A stretch of DNA of 64,000 nucleotides from an uncultured Collinsella sp. (lineage in GTDB: Bacteria; Actinomycetota; Coriobacteriia; Coriobacteriales; Coriobacteriaceae). The position numbers and the translations under genes were made by a program. Below, piece by piece: positions 51,004 to 62,220 of this stretch; position 1 is the stretch's first letter; every line of letters starts with the position of its first letter. Location: NCBI GenBank assembly GCA_902495525.1, contig CABUXL010000006.1:1-64000 (forward strand), written 5' to 3'. The notes beneath the pieces are model-generated. The model had not been told where the DNA came from, did no database searches, and saw nothing but the letters and a program-made list of their open reading frames with translations.

Positions 51004-52029
51004 CTACAGGACAGCCGCCAGTGCGTCGATGTCCTCCTGCGTCGTGGCCCAGCTGGTACAAAAACGCACCACCGTGTGGGTCTCGTCGTACTTTTCCCAG
51101 TACTCGATCGAGGCATGCTCGCGAATGCGGGCCATGTCCTCGTTGGGCAGAATCACAAACTGCTGGTTTGTGGGCGTCTCCAAAAAGAACTGGTAGCCGC
51201 GCTCGTGCAGCACACGACGCAGCGCCTGAGCCGTCTCGATCGCCTGTCGACCAATCTCAAAATACAAGCCGTCGGTAAAGAGTGCCTCAAACTGCACGCC
51301 CGTCAGGCGGCCCTTGGCCAACAGCGCGCCGTGCTGCTTAATGCGCGGAATGGGATGTGCCGGGGCGTGCATGCCGCAGAACACCACAGCCTCGCCGCAG
51401 AGCGCGCCGCACTTGGTGCCGCCGATGTAGAACACGTCGCACAGCTGCGCCAGCTCGGGCAGGGTAATGTCGCACTCATCGGCCGCCAGCGCATAGGCCA
51501 GACGGGCGCCATCCACAAACAGCGGAATCTCGCGCTTTTGGCACACCGCATGAATCGCCGCGAGCTCGGCCTTGGAGTACAGCGTGCCGTACTCGGTCGA
51601 TAGGCTCACGTACACGGCACCCGGGAACACCGTGTGCTCGTAGCTCTCGTTTTCGTAGAACACCTGGATATAGTTCTCGAGGTCATCGGCGTGCATCTTG
51701 CCCTCGTAGCCGGGGATGGTGAGCACCTTGTGGCCGCCAAACTCGATGGCGCCCGCCTCGTGGCAGGCAACGTGGCCAGTCTCGGCAGCAACGACGCCCT
51801 CGTACGGCGCAAGCAGCATGTCGATCACCGTCGCGTTAGCCTGCGTGCCGCCCACCAGGAAAAACACGTCGGCGTCAGGCGCCTGGCAGGCCTCGCGAAT
51901 AAGTTGCTTGGCACGCTCGGTATGTGCATCGGTACCGTAGCCGGGCTGCGGCTCCATATTGGTGTCGACGAGCGCCTGCAGCACCGCTGGGTGTGCGCCG
52001 TGGGAATAGTCGTTGTTAAACGCGAGCAT
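51004..52029 (-). CDS. ltaE: Low-specificity L-threonine aldolase family enzyme
   Basis: 341 residues. PLP fold type I: LVGGTQANATVIDMLLAPYEGVV, ETGHVACHEAGAIEFGGHKVL, VDGARLAYAL with the PLP-binding Asp, and the Schiff-base Lys in YIGGTKCGALCGEAVVF. The enzyme splits L-threonine or allo-threonine to glycine and acetaldehyde. Length is normal. The start MLAFNNDYSHGAHP is well placed, with AAGAGAGG upstream. It follows the PAP2 gene by 45 bases on the same strand and may share its transcript. Confidence 0.92.
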   Translation of the reverse strand: MLAFNNDYSHGAHPAVLQALVDTNMEPQPGYGTDAHTERAKQLIREACQAPDADVFFLVGGTQANATVIDMLLAPYEGVVAAETGHVACHEAGAIEFGGHKVLTIPGYEGKMHADDLENYIQVFYENESYEHTVFPGAVYVSLSTEYGTLYSKAELAAIHAVCQKREIPLFVDGARLAYALAADECDITLPELAQLCDVFYIGGTKCGALCGEAVVFCGMHAPAHPIPRIKQHGALLAKGRLTGVQFEALFTDGLYFEIGRQAIETAQALRRVLHERGYQFFLETPTNQQFVILPNEDMARIREHASIEYWEKYDETHTVVRFCTSWATTQEDIDALAAVL

Positions 52030-52074
52030 GGCAATCCTCTCTTACCGGGTATCGGCCAGATGATTTAAACGGAG

Positions 52075-52938
52075 CTATTGTACGCCGCTGGGATAGGCAA
52101 TGCGCGCGGCAAGGCACTCAAGCGCCAGCACCAGGGCAAAGCCGCAGCTCACGTCACTCAAAAAGTGTGCGCCGATCACGATGCGGCCAAACGCGACGAG
52201 CGCCGCGACCACAGCCGCCGCCCAAAAGATCACGCGGCGACGCGAAGGCTTTTCCTTAAAGGCTGCCGCGGGAAGCCCGGCGAGCATAAGGCCGATCGCC
52301 GCATGCGCCGTGTGTCCGCTCGCAAACGACTTAAAGCCGTCCTTGATCACGCCGGCGGCGATATAGGTCCACTTGTCGGGATTGCCGATCACCCACCACG
52401 GCTGAAAATTGAGCCCCGGCGTGACCTCGATCACGCGCATGCGCGGGCGCGACCACAACGGCTTGACGATCACGTTGAGGATAATGGCCTGAGCGACCCA
52501 CACGGCAAGCACCATCAACGCCCAGCGCGTGAGCTCGTCGGGCTCGGTCGTGCGCGTGAGGCGATAGACGACAAGGTTAGCGGCGATGACCAGCACAAAC
52601 GTCAGCACCAACTGAACCGCGATGAGTTTGCCGCCAACCCGCAGGGACGAAACGATCTCGTAGCCGGCCAGGCCAATGTTGACGAGGGTGCCGAGCACGG
52701 CGAGCCATTTGCTCCCCCTGGAGTCGGGACGCACCGCGCGCACGAGCATAACGCCCGCGATGCTCGCCGTCAGCTCGAACGGCAGCTCGCCGGCGGCCTC
52801 GATAAAGCGGCCGTACATGCTGCCGATGTTGAACAGCGCGCACGAGATCTGATAATCGAAGAAGCTGCCCACGCCCAGACAAAGGCACAGGACAACCGCG
52901 ATAATGGCGACATCTTTCTTATAGATGTATCCGAACAT
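52075..52938 (-). CDS. PAP2 family phosphatase, membrane protein
   Basis: 287 residues with about seven membrane segments. The three phosphatase blocks are KPLWSRPRMR, SFASGHTAHAAIG and GRIVIGAHFLSDV, with the catalytic His pair and Asp. Spacing of block 1 is shorter than in the standard KX6RP form. Such enzymes dephosphorylate undecaprenyl-PP or phosphatidic and related lipids at the outer membrane face. ATG at 52938 has AAAGGAAAG upstream. It lies downstream of mfd, past a family A fragment. Confidence 0.85.
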   Translation of the reverse strand: MFGYIYKKDVAIIAVVLCLCLGVGSFFDYQISCALFNIGSMYGRFIEAAGELPFELTASIAGVMLVRAVRPDSRGSKWLAVLGTLVNIGLAGYEIVSSLRVGGKLIAVQLVLTFVLVIAANLVVYRLTRTTEPDELTRWALMVLAVWVAQAIILNVIVKPLWSRPRMRVIEVTPGLNFQPWWVIGNPDKWTYIAAGVIKDGFKSFASGHTAHAAIGLMLAGLPAAAFKEKPSRRRVIFWAAAVVAALVAFGRIVIGAHFLSDVSCGFALVLALECLAARIAYPSGVQ

Positions 52939-52958
52939 GCTTTCCTTTCGATGGAACC

Positions 52959-52990
52959 AGATTGCCCAAATGGAGCGTTTGCAGCGTCGA
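52959..52990. repeat. Family A fragment (right half only)
   Basis: CAGATTGCCCAAATGGAGCG then TTTGCAGCGTCGA. It matches the right shoulder and arm of copies 2 and 3 (CAGATTGCCGCTTAGGGGCG then TTTGCAGCGTCG). The left half is absent. It lies five bases before the mfd stop on the minus strand. Confidence 0.65.
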
Positions 52991-52994
52991 CCCG

Positions 52995-55900
52995 CTAGTC
53001 GTCGTCGCTAGCACCCAACTGTTGCAGCAGCATGAGCGCCGCGGCCACAGGGCCGGTGCCGTCGTTGGCGTCAAGGCCGCGGCCCAAGCCGCTGCCCGCA
53101 CCGGCGCCCGCCTTGTAGGGTACCGACAGCTTGCGGCTCTTGGGGAAGTTCACCGCGCCATAGCGGGTCTTTAGTTCAAAGGCCACCTTCTTGGGCACGT
53201 CGACGCCCAAAAACGTGATGCGGCCGCCGCTGAGCGTGACGCTCTCGAGCCCCAAGCGCTCGCCGCGGATACGAATACGCGCGCGATTGAACAGGTTGAG
53301 TCCCGCCAGCGGCAGCTCGCCATGCGCAGCCTCGGTCTCCTCCTGCACCTCATCGATGCTCTCTAGGTCCTCGGCCGCTGCGAGCTTACGGTACACGAGC
53401 ACGCGCTGATCCACCGCCGGCAGGTACTCCTCGGACAAGAAGTAGTCGGCCGGCAGGTTAATACCCACGCTCGCCGCCTCCACGCCGGCGTCGTCATCGC
53501 CGCGCGCCTCAGCCACGGCCTGGCCCAGCATCTGCGTAAACAGGTCAAAGCCCACGCTCGACAGGTTGCCGTGCTGCTCGGCTCCCATAAGCGAGCCGGC
53601 GCCGCGAATCTCCAGGTCGCGCATGGCGATGCGCATGCCACTGCCCAGGTCCTGGAACTCGGAAAGTGCGGTCAGGCGCGCCGTCGCCTCCTCGGTGAGC
53701 GGCAGCTCGCCCGGGAACATAAAGTACGCGTAGGCCTGCGTGGCAGAGCGGCCCACACGGCCCTTGAGCTGGTAGAGCTGCGCCAGACCCAGGCGCTGCG
53801 AGTCCTCGATGATGAGCGTGTTGGCGGTCGCGTTGTCGATGCCGCTCTCCACGATGGTCGTGGCGATGAGCACGTCGATCTTTTTGGTCGCGAACTCGAT
53901 CATCACGTCCTCGACCTCGCGCGGGCCCATCTTGCCGTGCGCCACACCCACGCGCGCCTCGGGCGCGGCCTCGTGCACGCGCGCCACGGCGTCGTCGATG
54001 GTCTTGACGCGGTTGGACACGTAGTACACCTGACCGCCGCGACCCACCTCCAGGCGAATCGCCGCACTCACCACGTCGGGGTCGTACTCCCCCACGTGCA
54101 CGATCACGGGACGACGCCCGGTCGGCGGTGTGGTGATCAGGCTCATGTCGCGCACGCCGCTCGTGGCCATCTGCATGGTACGCGGAATAGGCGTGGCCGA
54201 GAGCGTGAGCACGTCAATCTGCTCGCGCAGGTTCTTGAGCTGCTCCTTGTGCTGCACGCCAAAACGCTGTTCCTCGTCGATGATCACCAGGCCCAGGTTC
54301 TTGGGGTTCACATCGGCCGAAAGCAGGCGGTGCGTGCCGATGAGCACATCGATCGTGCCCTCGGCAAACGCCTTGAGCGCGCGCTTCTGCTGCGTCGGCG
54401 TGCGGAAGCGGCTGAGCACCTCGACCTCGAGGCCAAACGGGGCAAAGCGCTCAAAGAACGTCTCGTAGTGCTGCTGGGCAAGAATAGTCGTGGGGCAGAG
54501 TACCATGACTTGGCGGCCGGAGTCCACGCACTTAAACGCCGCGCGCAGGGCAACCTCGGTCTTGCCGAAACCCACGTCGCCGCAGAGCAGGCGGTCCATG
54601 GGCTTGGGCGCCTCCATGTCGGCCTTAATGTCGGCGATAGCCTCCAGCTGGTCGCGCGTCTCGTCGTAGGGAAAGCTCTCCTCCATCTCGATCTGCTCGG
54701 GCGTGTCGGGCGGGCAGGCGATACCGGTAATCGACGAACGTCGCGTATACAGGTCGACCAGGTCAAACGCCAGCTTTTTGGCGTTCTTGCGCGCCTTGTT
54801 CGTGGCACGCGTCCAGTCGGCGGTGTTGAGCCTGGTCAGGCGCGGCTTGTCGCCGTCGGGGCCAACGTATCGTGTGATGCGGTCGACCTGCTCGAGCGGC
54901 ACGTAGAGCTTGTCGCCGTCGGCATATTCCAGCAAAAAGTAGTCGCGCTCCTTGCCGCCCACTTCCTGGCGCGCGATCTCGCTAAAGAGCGCGATGCCGT
55001 GGGTAGCGTGCACCACGTAGTCGCCCGGCTTAAACGGGAAGGTGATCTGCGTAATGTCAACCTTGCGGCGGCTGCGCGCGCGGTTGGCATCCATGCGGGC
55101 ATTGAGGTCGGCGATCGAGAACACGGCCAAATTGGCGTCGGGCACCACCACGCCCTGCGGCAGGGCAGCGTCCACAAAGGTCACGCGTCCGCGCGAGATG
55201 GTGGGCACGGCGACACCGGCGGCAGCCTGGGCAGCACCCGCCTCGAGCGAGCGGGCGTTAAGCGCGTCGGCGCGGCGCTCGCGAATGGAAGCGTGGGCCT
55301 CCTGGCGTGCGGCACGGTCGGCGGAATCCGCCGCTGCCACGCGAACGCGGTCGCCGATAGCGCCGACATTTTCGGGCGCCGCGGTCAGCGATTCCTCAAA
55401 GGTAATGCCCTCGTCGCCAAAGGTGAGCTCCATCGACTCGCGCGCGCCGCGGTCGGGGATGGCAAACACGCAGGCATAACGCTTGCCCACGACCTCCTGG
55501 ATGCGCGTCATAAAACGGTTGTCCGAGCCTGCGATGGCCGGCTGCTCAATCTTGAGCTCGGCCGTCACCGCACCGCCGGCACGGATGAGGCTCACATAGT
55601 TCAGGCGCTGCTGGACACCAAAATCGAGCTGTTGGGCGCGCACGTACAGACCATCCAGGCGGTCAATCCCTGCCTCGCCGGCACGGGCCTCAATATCCTC
55701 GTAGGCGCGCAGGCAGTCGTCGAACAGCGAGCGCGGCTCGGACAGAACCACGAGTGCCCTGCCGCTCACGTGCGCCAACGGGCTTACGGTCTGGCCGTAC
55801 ATCACCGGCAAAAAGCGGTCGAGCTCGGGCGTGACGATACGCGCATCCACCATCTCGAGCAGCGCCGCCAGTTTGCTGTCGTCCTGGCTGGCGCGATAGA

Positions 55901-56627
55901 GCGCCACATGCATGTTGTGGACGGCCTCATCGGTAAGCGCCAGCTCACGGCAGGGGAAGATCTCGATACTGTCCTCGTTACCGATGGTCTGCCCCGTTGA
56001 GCTCACCATGCGGCGGATGCGATCGATCTCGTCGCCAAAGAACTCAACGCGCACGGGCGCCTTCTCCTGCGCGGGAAACACCTCGACGGTGTCGCCGTGA
56101 ACGCGGAACAGACCGGGCGCATCAGCGGCACCGGCATTGGTGTAGCCCATGCCCACCAGACGCTGCGGCACCTCGTCAAAAGGAATCTCCTCGCCCACCG
56201 CAAAAGTGGTGGACTCCCAATAGCGACTCTCGACCGGCGGCACGCAGCGCAGCAGCGCGCGGGCCGAGGCGACCATGATGCAGTTGTCCCCGCGCACGAT
56301 GCGCCCCAGCGCCTCGCAGCGCTGCGCTACCACGGCGTCGTCGGGCGCCTGCTCGCGCCACGGATAGTCCTTACGCTCGGGAAAGCGGCACACGTGCGCC
56401 AGGCCCACATAGGCGGCAAGGCTGCGCGCGGCGCGATCGGCCGCATCCTCGCCGCTCACAATGTAGACCGTCGGGCGCGGACGGCGCGCAAACTGGGCGG
56501 CCGCCATAAGCGTGCGGCCCGACTGCGACACGGCCAGCGCCACGTCCTCGCCGGCATCGAGTCCGGCCTCGACGGTCTGCAGCGCCTCGGCAGTGTAGAG
56601 CTGCGCGGCTATACGGTGAATGAGCAT
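52995..56627 (-). CDS. mfd: Transcription-repair coupling factor
   Basis: 1210 residues. UvrB-homology region at the N-terminus, the RNA polymerase-interacting domain around 520-590 (PFKPGDYVVHATHGIALFSEI), the translocase core with Walker A GDVGFGKTEVA near 681 and DEEQ box near 781 (VIIDEEQRFGVQHKEQ), motif TTIVESGIDNATANTLII and QLKGRVGRS, the TRG motif and the C-terminal D7 domain (YFLSEEYLPAVDQR). It removes stalled RNA polymerase and recruits UvrA. ATG at 56627 has GGAGGAACA upstream. The C-terminal tail is Gly/Asp-rich and slightly extended. Confidence 0.97.
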   Translation of the reverse strand: MLIHRIAAQLYTAEALQTVEAGLDAGEDVALAVSQSGRTLMAAAQFARRPRPTVYIVSGEDAADRAARSLAAYVGLAHVCRFPERKDYPWREQAPDDAVVAQRCEALGRIVRGDNCIMVASARALLRCVPPVESRYWESTTFAVGEEIPFDEVPQRLVGMGYTNAGAADAPGLFRVHGDTVEVFPAQEKAPVRVEFFGDEIDRIRRMVSSTGQTIGNEDSIEIFPCRELALTDEAVHNMHVALYRASQDDSKLAALLEMVDARIVTPELDRFLPVMYGQTVSPLAHVSGRALVVLSEPRSLFDDCLRAYEDIEARAGEAGIDRLDGLYVRAQQLDFGVQQRLNYVSLIRAGGAVTAELKIEQPAIAGSDNRFMTRIQEVVGKRYACVFAIPDRGARESMELTFGDEGITFEESLTAAPENVGAIGDRVRVAAADSADRAARQEAHASIRERRADALNARSLEAGAAQAAAGVAVPTISRGRVTFVDAALPQGVVVPDANLAVFSIADLNARMDANRARSRRKVDITQITFPFKPGDYVVHATHGIALFSEIARQEVGGKERDYFLLEYADGDKLYVPLEQVDRITRYVGPDGDKPRLTRLNTADWTRATNKARKNAKKLAFDLVDLYTRRSSITGIACPPDTPEQIEMEESFPYDETRDQLEAIADIKADMEAPKPMDRLLCGDVGFGKTEVALRAAFKCVDSGRQVMVLCPTTILAQQHYETFFERFAPFGLEVEVLSRFRTPTQQKRALKAFAEGTIDVLIGTHRLLSADVNPKNLGLVIIDEEQRFGVQHKEQLKNLREQIDVLTLSATPIPRTMQMATSGVRDMSLITTPPTGRRPVIVHVGEYDPDVVSAAIRLEVGRGGQVYYVSNRVKTIDDAVARVHEAAPEARVGVAHGKMGPREVEDVMIEFATKKIDVLIATTIVESGIDNATANTLIIEDSQRLGLAQLYQLKGRVGRSATQAYAYFMFPGELPLTEEATARLTALSEFQDLGSGMRIAMRDLEIRGAGSLMGAEQHGNLSSVGFDLFTQMLGQAVAEARGDDDAGVEAASVGINLPADYFLSEEYLPAVDQRVLVYRKLAAAEDLESIDEVQEETEAAHGELPLAGLNLFNRARIRIRGERLGLESVTLSGGRITFLGVDVPKKVAFELKTRYGAVNFPKSRKLSVPYKAGAGAGSGLGRGLDANDGTGPVAAALMLLQQLGASDDD

Positions 56628-56652
56628 GCTGTTCCTCCGGCATTGCAACGCC

Positions 56653-56680
56653 AAAAGCCCGCCGAGGCAAGCTCGGCGGG
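56653..56680 (-). terminator. Terminator of the GSP-synthase-like gene
   Basis: Stem CCCGCCGAG / CTCGGCGGG, 5-base loop, then CTTTTGG on the minus strand. It lies just before the mfd start. Confidence 0.85.
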
Positions 56681-56724
56681 TCGTTCGTCAAATTCGTTGC
56701 CTGTCATGGTAGCGCATGGAGAGG

Positions 56725-56767
56725 ACTCCAGCTCAAGCGTACGCCCAGCCCCGCAAAAAACGCCAGA
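56725..56767. repeat. Direct repeat flanking the GSP-synthase-like gene, copy 1
   Basis: ACTCCAGCTCAAGCGTACGC, then CCAGCCCCGCAAAAAACGCCAG. It matches 58435-58479 at nearly all positions apart from a TA/CA change and a two-base gap. The two copies lie about 80 and 120 bases outside the gene between them. Confidence 0.75.
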
Positions 56768-56847
56768 TAGAACCGGGCTCATCGGCTTCGCCAAAATCTC
56801 CCCGTCACTTCGAACGCCGCAACCACGGAAGGTGCCCCAAGAAACGG

Positions 56848-58314
56848 CTATTCCTCAAAAAAGCTCGCAACGTTCAAGCGGCTCGTCCACTCGCCTATGG
56901 TGTTGGCAAAGCCGACGCGTGTGTACACGCCCGCGAAACGACCGCGATACAGGTACAGGCCTTCCATATTAGAAGCGGGCGCAAAACCGAGATCATCCAC
57001 AAGTCCTTTGGGTGCCTCTCCTCGATGCGGCCCATTGACAAGCGTTCCGCGCAAGCAGGGAGTCTGATACTGCTGAGCATACTCCTGTACAATCGCCCCA
57101 GCGGCCGCAGCGCGAGCAAGCACCTGGGACCATTCCCGTTCCGTGGCATCCAAGCCGGCAACAACGCCAACCGCGTTGTAGCCGCCGCACGGCTTGACAA
57201 TCCATCGATCCTTTTCGGCAAATCTCGACAACTGGGCGCTTTCGTCCAAAATCTCGGTATAGGGCACATGCTCCCGTACAAACGATTGCTCCTCCGGGCT
57301 CAACAAGGACTGACCGGCCCGAGACCACAGAAATGCAAATACGGTCTTAGTCGCACACGGCCACGTTCTAAATCCGCCGACGACGCATGCGAGCCCTTCT
57401 TGGGCAGCCTCAATTAAGGCCGAGCGTCCGTCGCACGGCTTATCCCACAGCTCGCCGGTCACCGCGCGCCGCCAAACGCAATCAATAGGACCGGCGGCAT
57501 CGCACAGCCGCCTAACACCGCTCTCGTCTTCGCCAATCCGCAGGTCGCGCACATCCGCAAAGCGCGCCACCACACCCCGTCGCCTCATAAGGTCGACAAA
57601 ATGAGCCGCATCTTCCAAGTCGATGCTTTCCGAATAGTCGACGATTGCCACCGAAGCGGGATATATTTTTGATTGCGGTGCATAGAGCCCCTCGTCAACG
57701 CGGGCCCCGTCGTCCGATCGTGCACTATCCTCGGTGCGGCGAGGATGGGCCAGCTTCCACTCTGCATAGGTCTCAAACAATGCGTCTATCCAGCTACCGC
57801 ACAAATCGTACTGCCGAAAGCCGGGGTGGTCGGATGCAAACTCCTCAAAGGAAGGCGTCATTCGCACCGCCTGACAGACCGCATCGGTCACTACCATTCC
57901 GGCACTGCCGTCGGTATTGAGCTCGCAAAACGTATACGAACCGGCATCTTCGTCAAGAAAGATATCAACACGCGCAAGGGGAATTTGGCAATCATAGCCG
58001 GCATCCATAGCGCACAGGTCAGCAAAAGCCGGATCCATGCGAAACCACGCACGCACGGAGGCATCGGAACAAAACGCCCGCGTCACCTTGTCCATAATGC
58101 CGTACATGCGCTCGGCGGCCTCCTTAAGAAGCGCCGTCATATCCATGTCGAATATCTTTGGCGTCAGAGCCCAGGGCGCAGGATCACCATGGTAGAGCGC
58201 ATGGGTTTGAGACAAGTATTCGTCGCCTTTGCGACGACCAGGTAGGTCACCTTCGCGCGTGCGTACGATGCGTTCAAAATAATCTTCGAGCTCTCGCGTC
58301 TTCAATGTTGCCAC
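56848..58314 (-). CDS. Glutathionylspermidine synthase-family ATP-grasp protein
   Basis: About 488 residues. Features of the GSP_synth/ATP-grasp group: ARVDIFLDEDAGSYTFCELNTDGSAGM in the middle, WIVKPCGGYNAVGVVAG for ATP binding, and GAIVQEYAQQYQTPCLRGTLVNG near the end. Such enzymes form an amide bond with an amine; the true substrate in an actinobacterium is open, since spermidine-glutathione is not expected there. GTG at 58314 has GGAGGG four bases upstream; ATG at 58326 has no site. The gene is flanked by a 43 to 45-base direct repeat, so movement as a cassette is possible. Confidence 0.75.
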   Translation of the reverse strand: MATLKTRELEDYFERIVRTREGDLPGRRKGDEYLSQTHALYHGDPAPWALTPKIFDMDMTALLKEAAERMYGIMDKVTRAFCSDASVRAWFRMDPAFADLCAMDAGYDCQIPLARVDIFLDEDAGSYTFCELNTDGSAGMVVTDAVCQAVRMTPSFEEFASDHPGFRQYDLCGSWIDALFETYAEWKLAHPRRTEDSARSDDGARVDEGLYAPQSKIYPASVAIVDYSESIDLEDAAHFVDLMRRRGVVARFADVRDLRIGEDESGVRRLCDAAGPIDCVWRRAVTGELWDKPCDGRSALIEAAQEGLACVVGGFRTWPCATKTVFAFLWSRAGQSLLSPEEQSFVREHVPYTEILDESAQLSRFAEKDRWIVKPCGGYNAVGVVAGLDATEREWSQVLARAAAAGAIVQEYAQQYQTPCLRGTLVNGPHRGEAPKGLVDDLGFAPASNMEGLYLYRGRFAGVYTRVGFANTIGEWTSRLNVASFFEE

Positions 58315-58434
58315 GTTACCCTCCATTGCTTGATTTTTTGCTCATGCTACGCCAGCACGCACGACTTCGGCGCGCGTGAATAGGCTTCTAAATTAGCAAC
58401 ACATTTTTGCATGAGGCGGCAGGAGGCGACAAAT

Positions 58435-58479
58435 ACTCCAGCTCAAGCGCATGCCCAGCCCCGCAACAAAAACGCCAGA
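58435..58479. repeat. Direct repeat flanking the GSP-synthase-like gene, copy 2
   Basis: ACTCCAGCTCAAGCGCATGC, then CCAGCCCCGCAACAAAAACGCC. It overlaps the T-tract and one arm of the terminator at 58466-58497. Confidence 0.75.
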
Positions 58480-58497
58480 CGGACGAGTCGCCTGGCG
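58466..58497 (-). terminator. Terminator of the zinc-ribbon membrane protein gene
   Basis: Stem CGCCAGGCG / CGTCTGGCG (one G-T pair), 7-base loop, then five T and GTT on the minus strand. Confidence 0.85.
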
Positions 58498-58523
58498 TTA
58501 TCAGAGTGAGCTATACGCCGAGT

Positions 58524-59570
58524 CTAATCGTAGACGCCCATTTTAAGCAGTGTGAAGGTCGGGGCGCCGTCACCCTGTGCGACGCGGACCGTGCAAGTTT
58601 CGGTACGGCCCCTGGATGCATCCGCTTGAATTGCGGCGATGAACTGGTCCTTTGGCAGGCCGTAGGTGCTCTCGGGGATGTCGGAAGGAAGTAACGCACC
58701 GCCAGCACTGTAAACCTCATAGGTGAGCTCGTAGATGTTGTCGCCAAGGTCAGTCGCGCCCGTAACGATGGCACACGATGGGTTGTAATTTCCCTGGCCG
58801 TATTCCTGCTTCAGATACAAGTACCCGTCATGCGCTTCGGCCGAATCGGCAAGCATCTGCCCACCCGACCCTTTATCAAAGGTCATGTCAGCATCCGAGA
58901 GCGTCAGACCCGTCAGGCGATTGAGTTCCCTATTGATCACATCGGTCGCCATGCGCTGATAGTGACCGTTGTCATAGTCGCCTTTCTCGATTCGATACGG
59001 CGCGTTGTCAATAAAATGGCACCAGATAAACTTGACCAGCTTGTATTTCTCGTCATCAGAAAGTCCGTCAGTCGAATCGAAGCCGCCCGCCTGATACCAG
59101 TCCCGATCGAAGTGCTCCTCCGTGAAGTTCGACAGGAACAGGTTCGCCGCGGCATAAGTTGCCTGGTCGTTGAGGTCGACCTTTACGCTGCTGCCCGTCT
59201 GCCCGGGCTCTTCCGGCTCCTCTTGCTCTTCGGCAGGCTTCTCCTTGGCGCTTCCCTGGTCCTTAAGCTCGGCCGAACCCTCGTCGGACCCAAGTACTGT
59301 AATCTGCGATGAATTGCCCTGCCCAAGCGGACCCAGCACGCCGGTCAGCGCCAGCGCAGCGCCACCGGCCACCAGCACGCCCGCTATACATATGCCGATA
59401 ATCACCGCGCGCTTATGCGACTTCTTCTGCACGGGAGGCATCCCTGCCGCCGGCATCGATGCGGGCTCAGCAGGCGCGGCCGCCGGAGAAGCGGCGCCCA
59501 TGCGCGCCCCGCAGTTCGTGCAAAAATCGGTTCCGTCGGGCATCTCGGAGCCACACTTGGTGCAAAACAT
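58524..59570 (-). CDS. Zinc-ribbon membrane protein, function unknown
   Basis: 348 residues. It starts MFCTKCGSEMPDGTDFCTNCG, a double CxxC zinc ribbon, then a Pro/Ala-rich link, one membrane helix (about 57-77; AVIIGICIAGVLVAGGAALAL) and a long acidic linker rich in Glu, Pro and Ser. The outer domain (about 140-348) looks folded, with Trp and Tyr-rich helices, but I do not recognise it. This layout is common in Gram-positive surface proteins of unknown role. ATG at 59570 has AGGGGAT upstream. Confidence 0.75.
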   Translation of the reverse strand: MFCTKCGSEMPDGTDFCTNCGARMGAASPAAAPAEPASMPAAGMPPVQKKSHKRAVIIGICIAGVLVAGGAALALTGVLGPLGQGNSSQITVLGSDEGSAELKDQGSAKEKPAEEQEEPEEPGQTGSSVKVDLNDQATYAAANLFLSNFTEEHFDRDWYQAGGFDSTDGLSDDEKYKLVKFIWCHFIDNAPYRIEKGDYDNGHYQRMATDVINRELNRLTGLTLSDADMTFDKGSGGQMLADSAEAHDGYLYLKQEYGQGNYNPSCAIVTGATDLGDNIYELTYEVYSAGGALLPSDIPESTYGLPKDQFIAAIQADASRGRTETCTVRVAQGDGAPTFTLLKMGVYD

Positions 59571-59688
59571 ATTCGGGCATCCCCTCACAACAAACAGCAT
59601 CCGTCGCCATCATATTGAGCCCTCGCGGCCCAAATGTGTTGCGCAACATTGGCCACAGCCTTCGGACGCCGGCAAAACGTGCCGGGCC

Positions 59689-60354
59689 CTACCCCGTCAC
59701 GCGCACGCTGGGGCACAAATCTGCCAGCGGACACTCGTCGCACTTAGGCTTACGGGCGTCGCAGATCTCGCGGCCGAAGGTGATCCACTGGTGATTGACC
59801 GACTCCCAATACTCGTGCGGCAAGATCTTGAGCAAATCCTGCTCGGTCTTGAGCGGCTCTTTGGCGTGCGTCTTGGGACTCAGCATCAGGCGGTGCGCGA
59901 TGCGGTTGACGTGCGTATCCACCGCGATGCCCTCCACGATGCCGTACCCCACGTTGAGCACGATGTTCGCCGTCTTGCGCCCAACGCCCGGCAGCTTTAC
60001 AAGCTCCTTCATGTCGGCCGGTACCTCGCCGCCGTAGTCGGCAACGATCATCTGCGCGGCCTCCACGGCATGCTTGGCCTTACTCTTATAAAAGCCGAGC
60101 GACTTAATGGTGTCCGCCACGTCGGCCACACTTGCCCCGGCCATGGCCTCGGGCGTGGGCCACTGGGCAAACAGCTTCGGCGTCACCTTGTTGACCTGCG
60201 CGTCGGTCGTCTGAGCCGAGAGCAGCACTGCGATGAGTAGCCTAAAGGGATTCTCGTGGTCCAAAAAGCACTCAACCGGGCCATAGCGACGGTTGAGGCG
60301 CTCGCACACCTCGATGGCGCGCTCGCGTTTGGCGGCATTGGTCTCGCGTGGCAT
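59689..60354 (-). CDS. nth: Endonuclease III (DNA glycosylase/AP lyase)
   Basis: 221 residues. Helix-hairpin-helix LPGVGRKTANIVLN with catalytic Lys127, Asp146 in VDTHVNRIA, and the [4Fe-4S] cluster Cys198, 205, 208 and 214 (C-x6-C-x2-C-x5-C). It removes oxidised pyrimidines in base excision repair. ATG at 60354 has GAGGAG upstream. A short gap of 63 bases separates it from the ABC exporter gene upstream... on the same strand the exporter ends beyond its 5' end, so cotranscription is possible. Confidence 0.96.
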   Translation of the reverse strand: MPRETNAAKRERAIEVCERLNRRYGPVECFLDHENPFRLLIAVLLSAQTTDAQVNKVTPKLFAQWPTPEAMAGASVADVADTIKSLGFYKSKAKHAVEAAQMIVADYGGEVPADMKELVKLPGVGRKTANIVLNVGYGIVEGIAVDTHVNRIAHRLMLSPKTHAKEPLKTEQDLLKILPHEYWESVNHQWITFGREICDARKPKCDECPLADLCPSVRVTG

Positions 60355-60417
60355 AACGACTCCTCGCTTCAGCGGCATAACAAACCTATGGGCACGATTG
60401 TCCCACGTATGGGGTCT

Positions 60418-62220
<1,803 letters not shown>

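Noticed and set aside
53571..56000. 809-codon open frame antisense to mfd
   Set aside because: Shadow of mfd codon bias; no start signal or domain.
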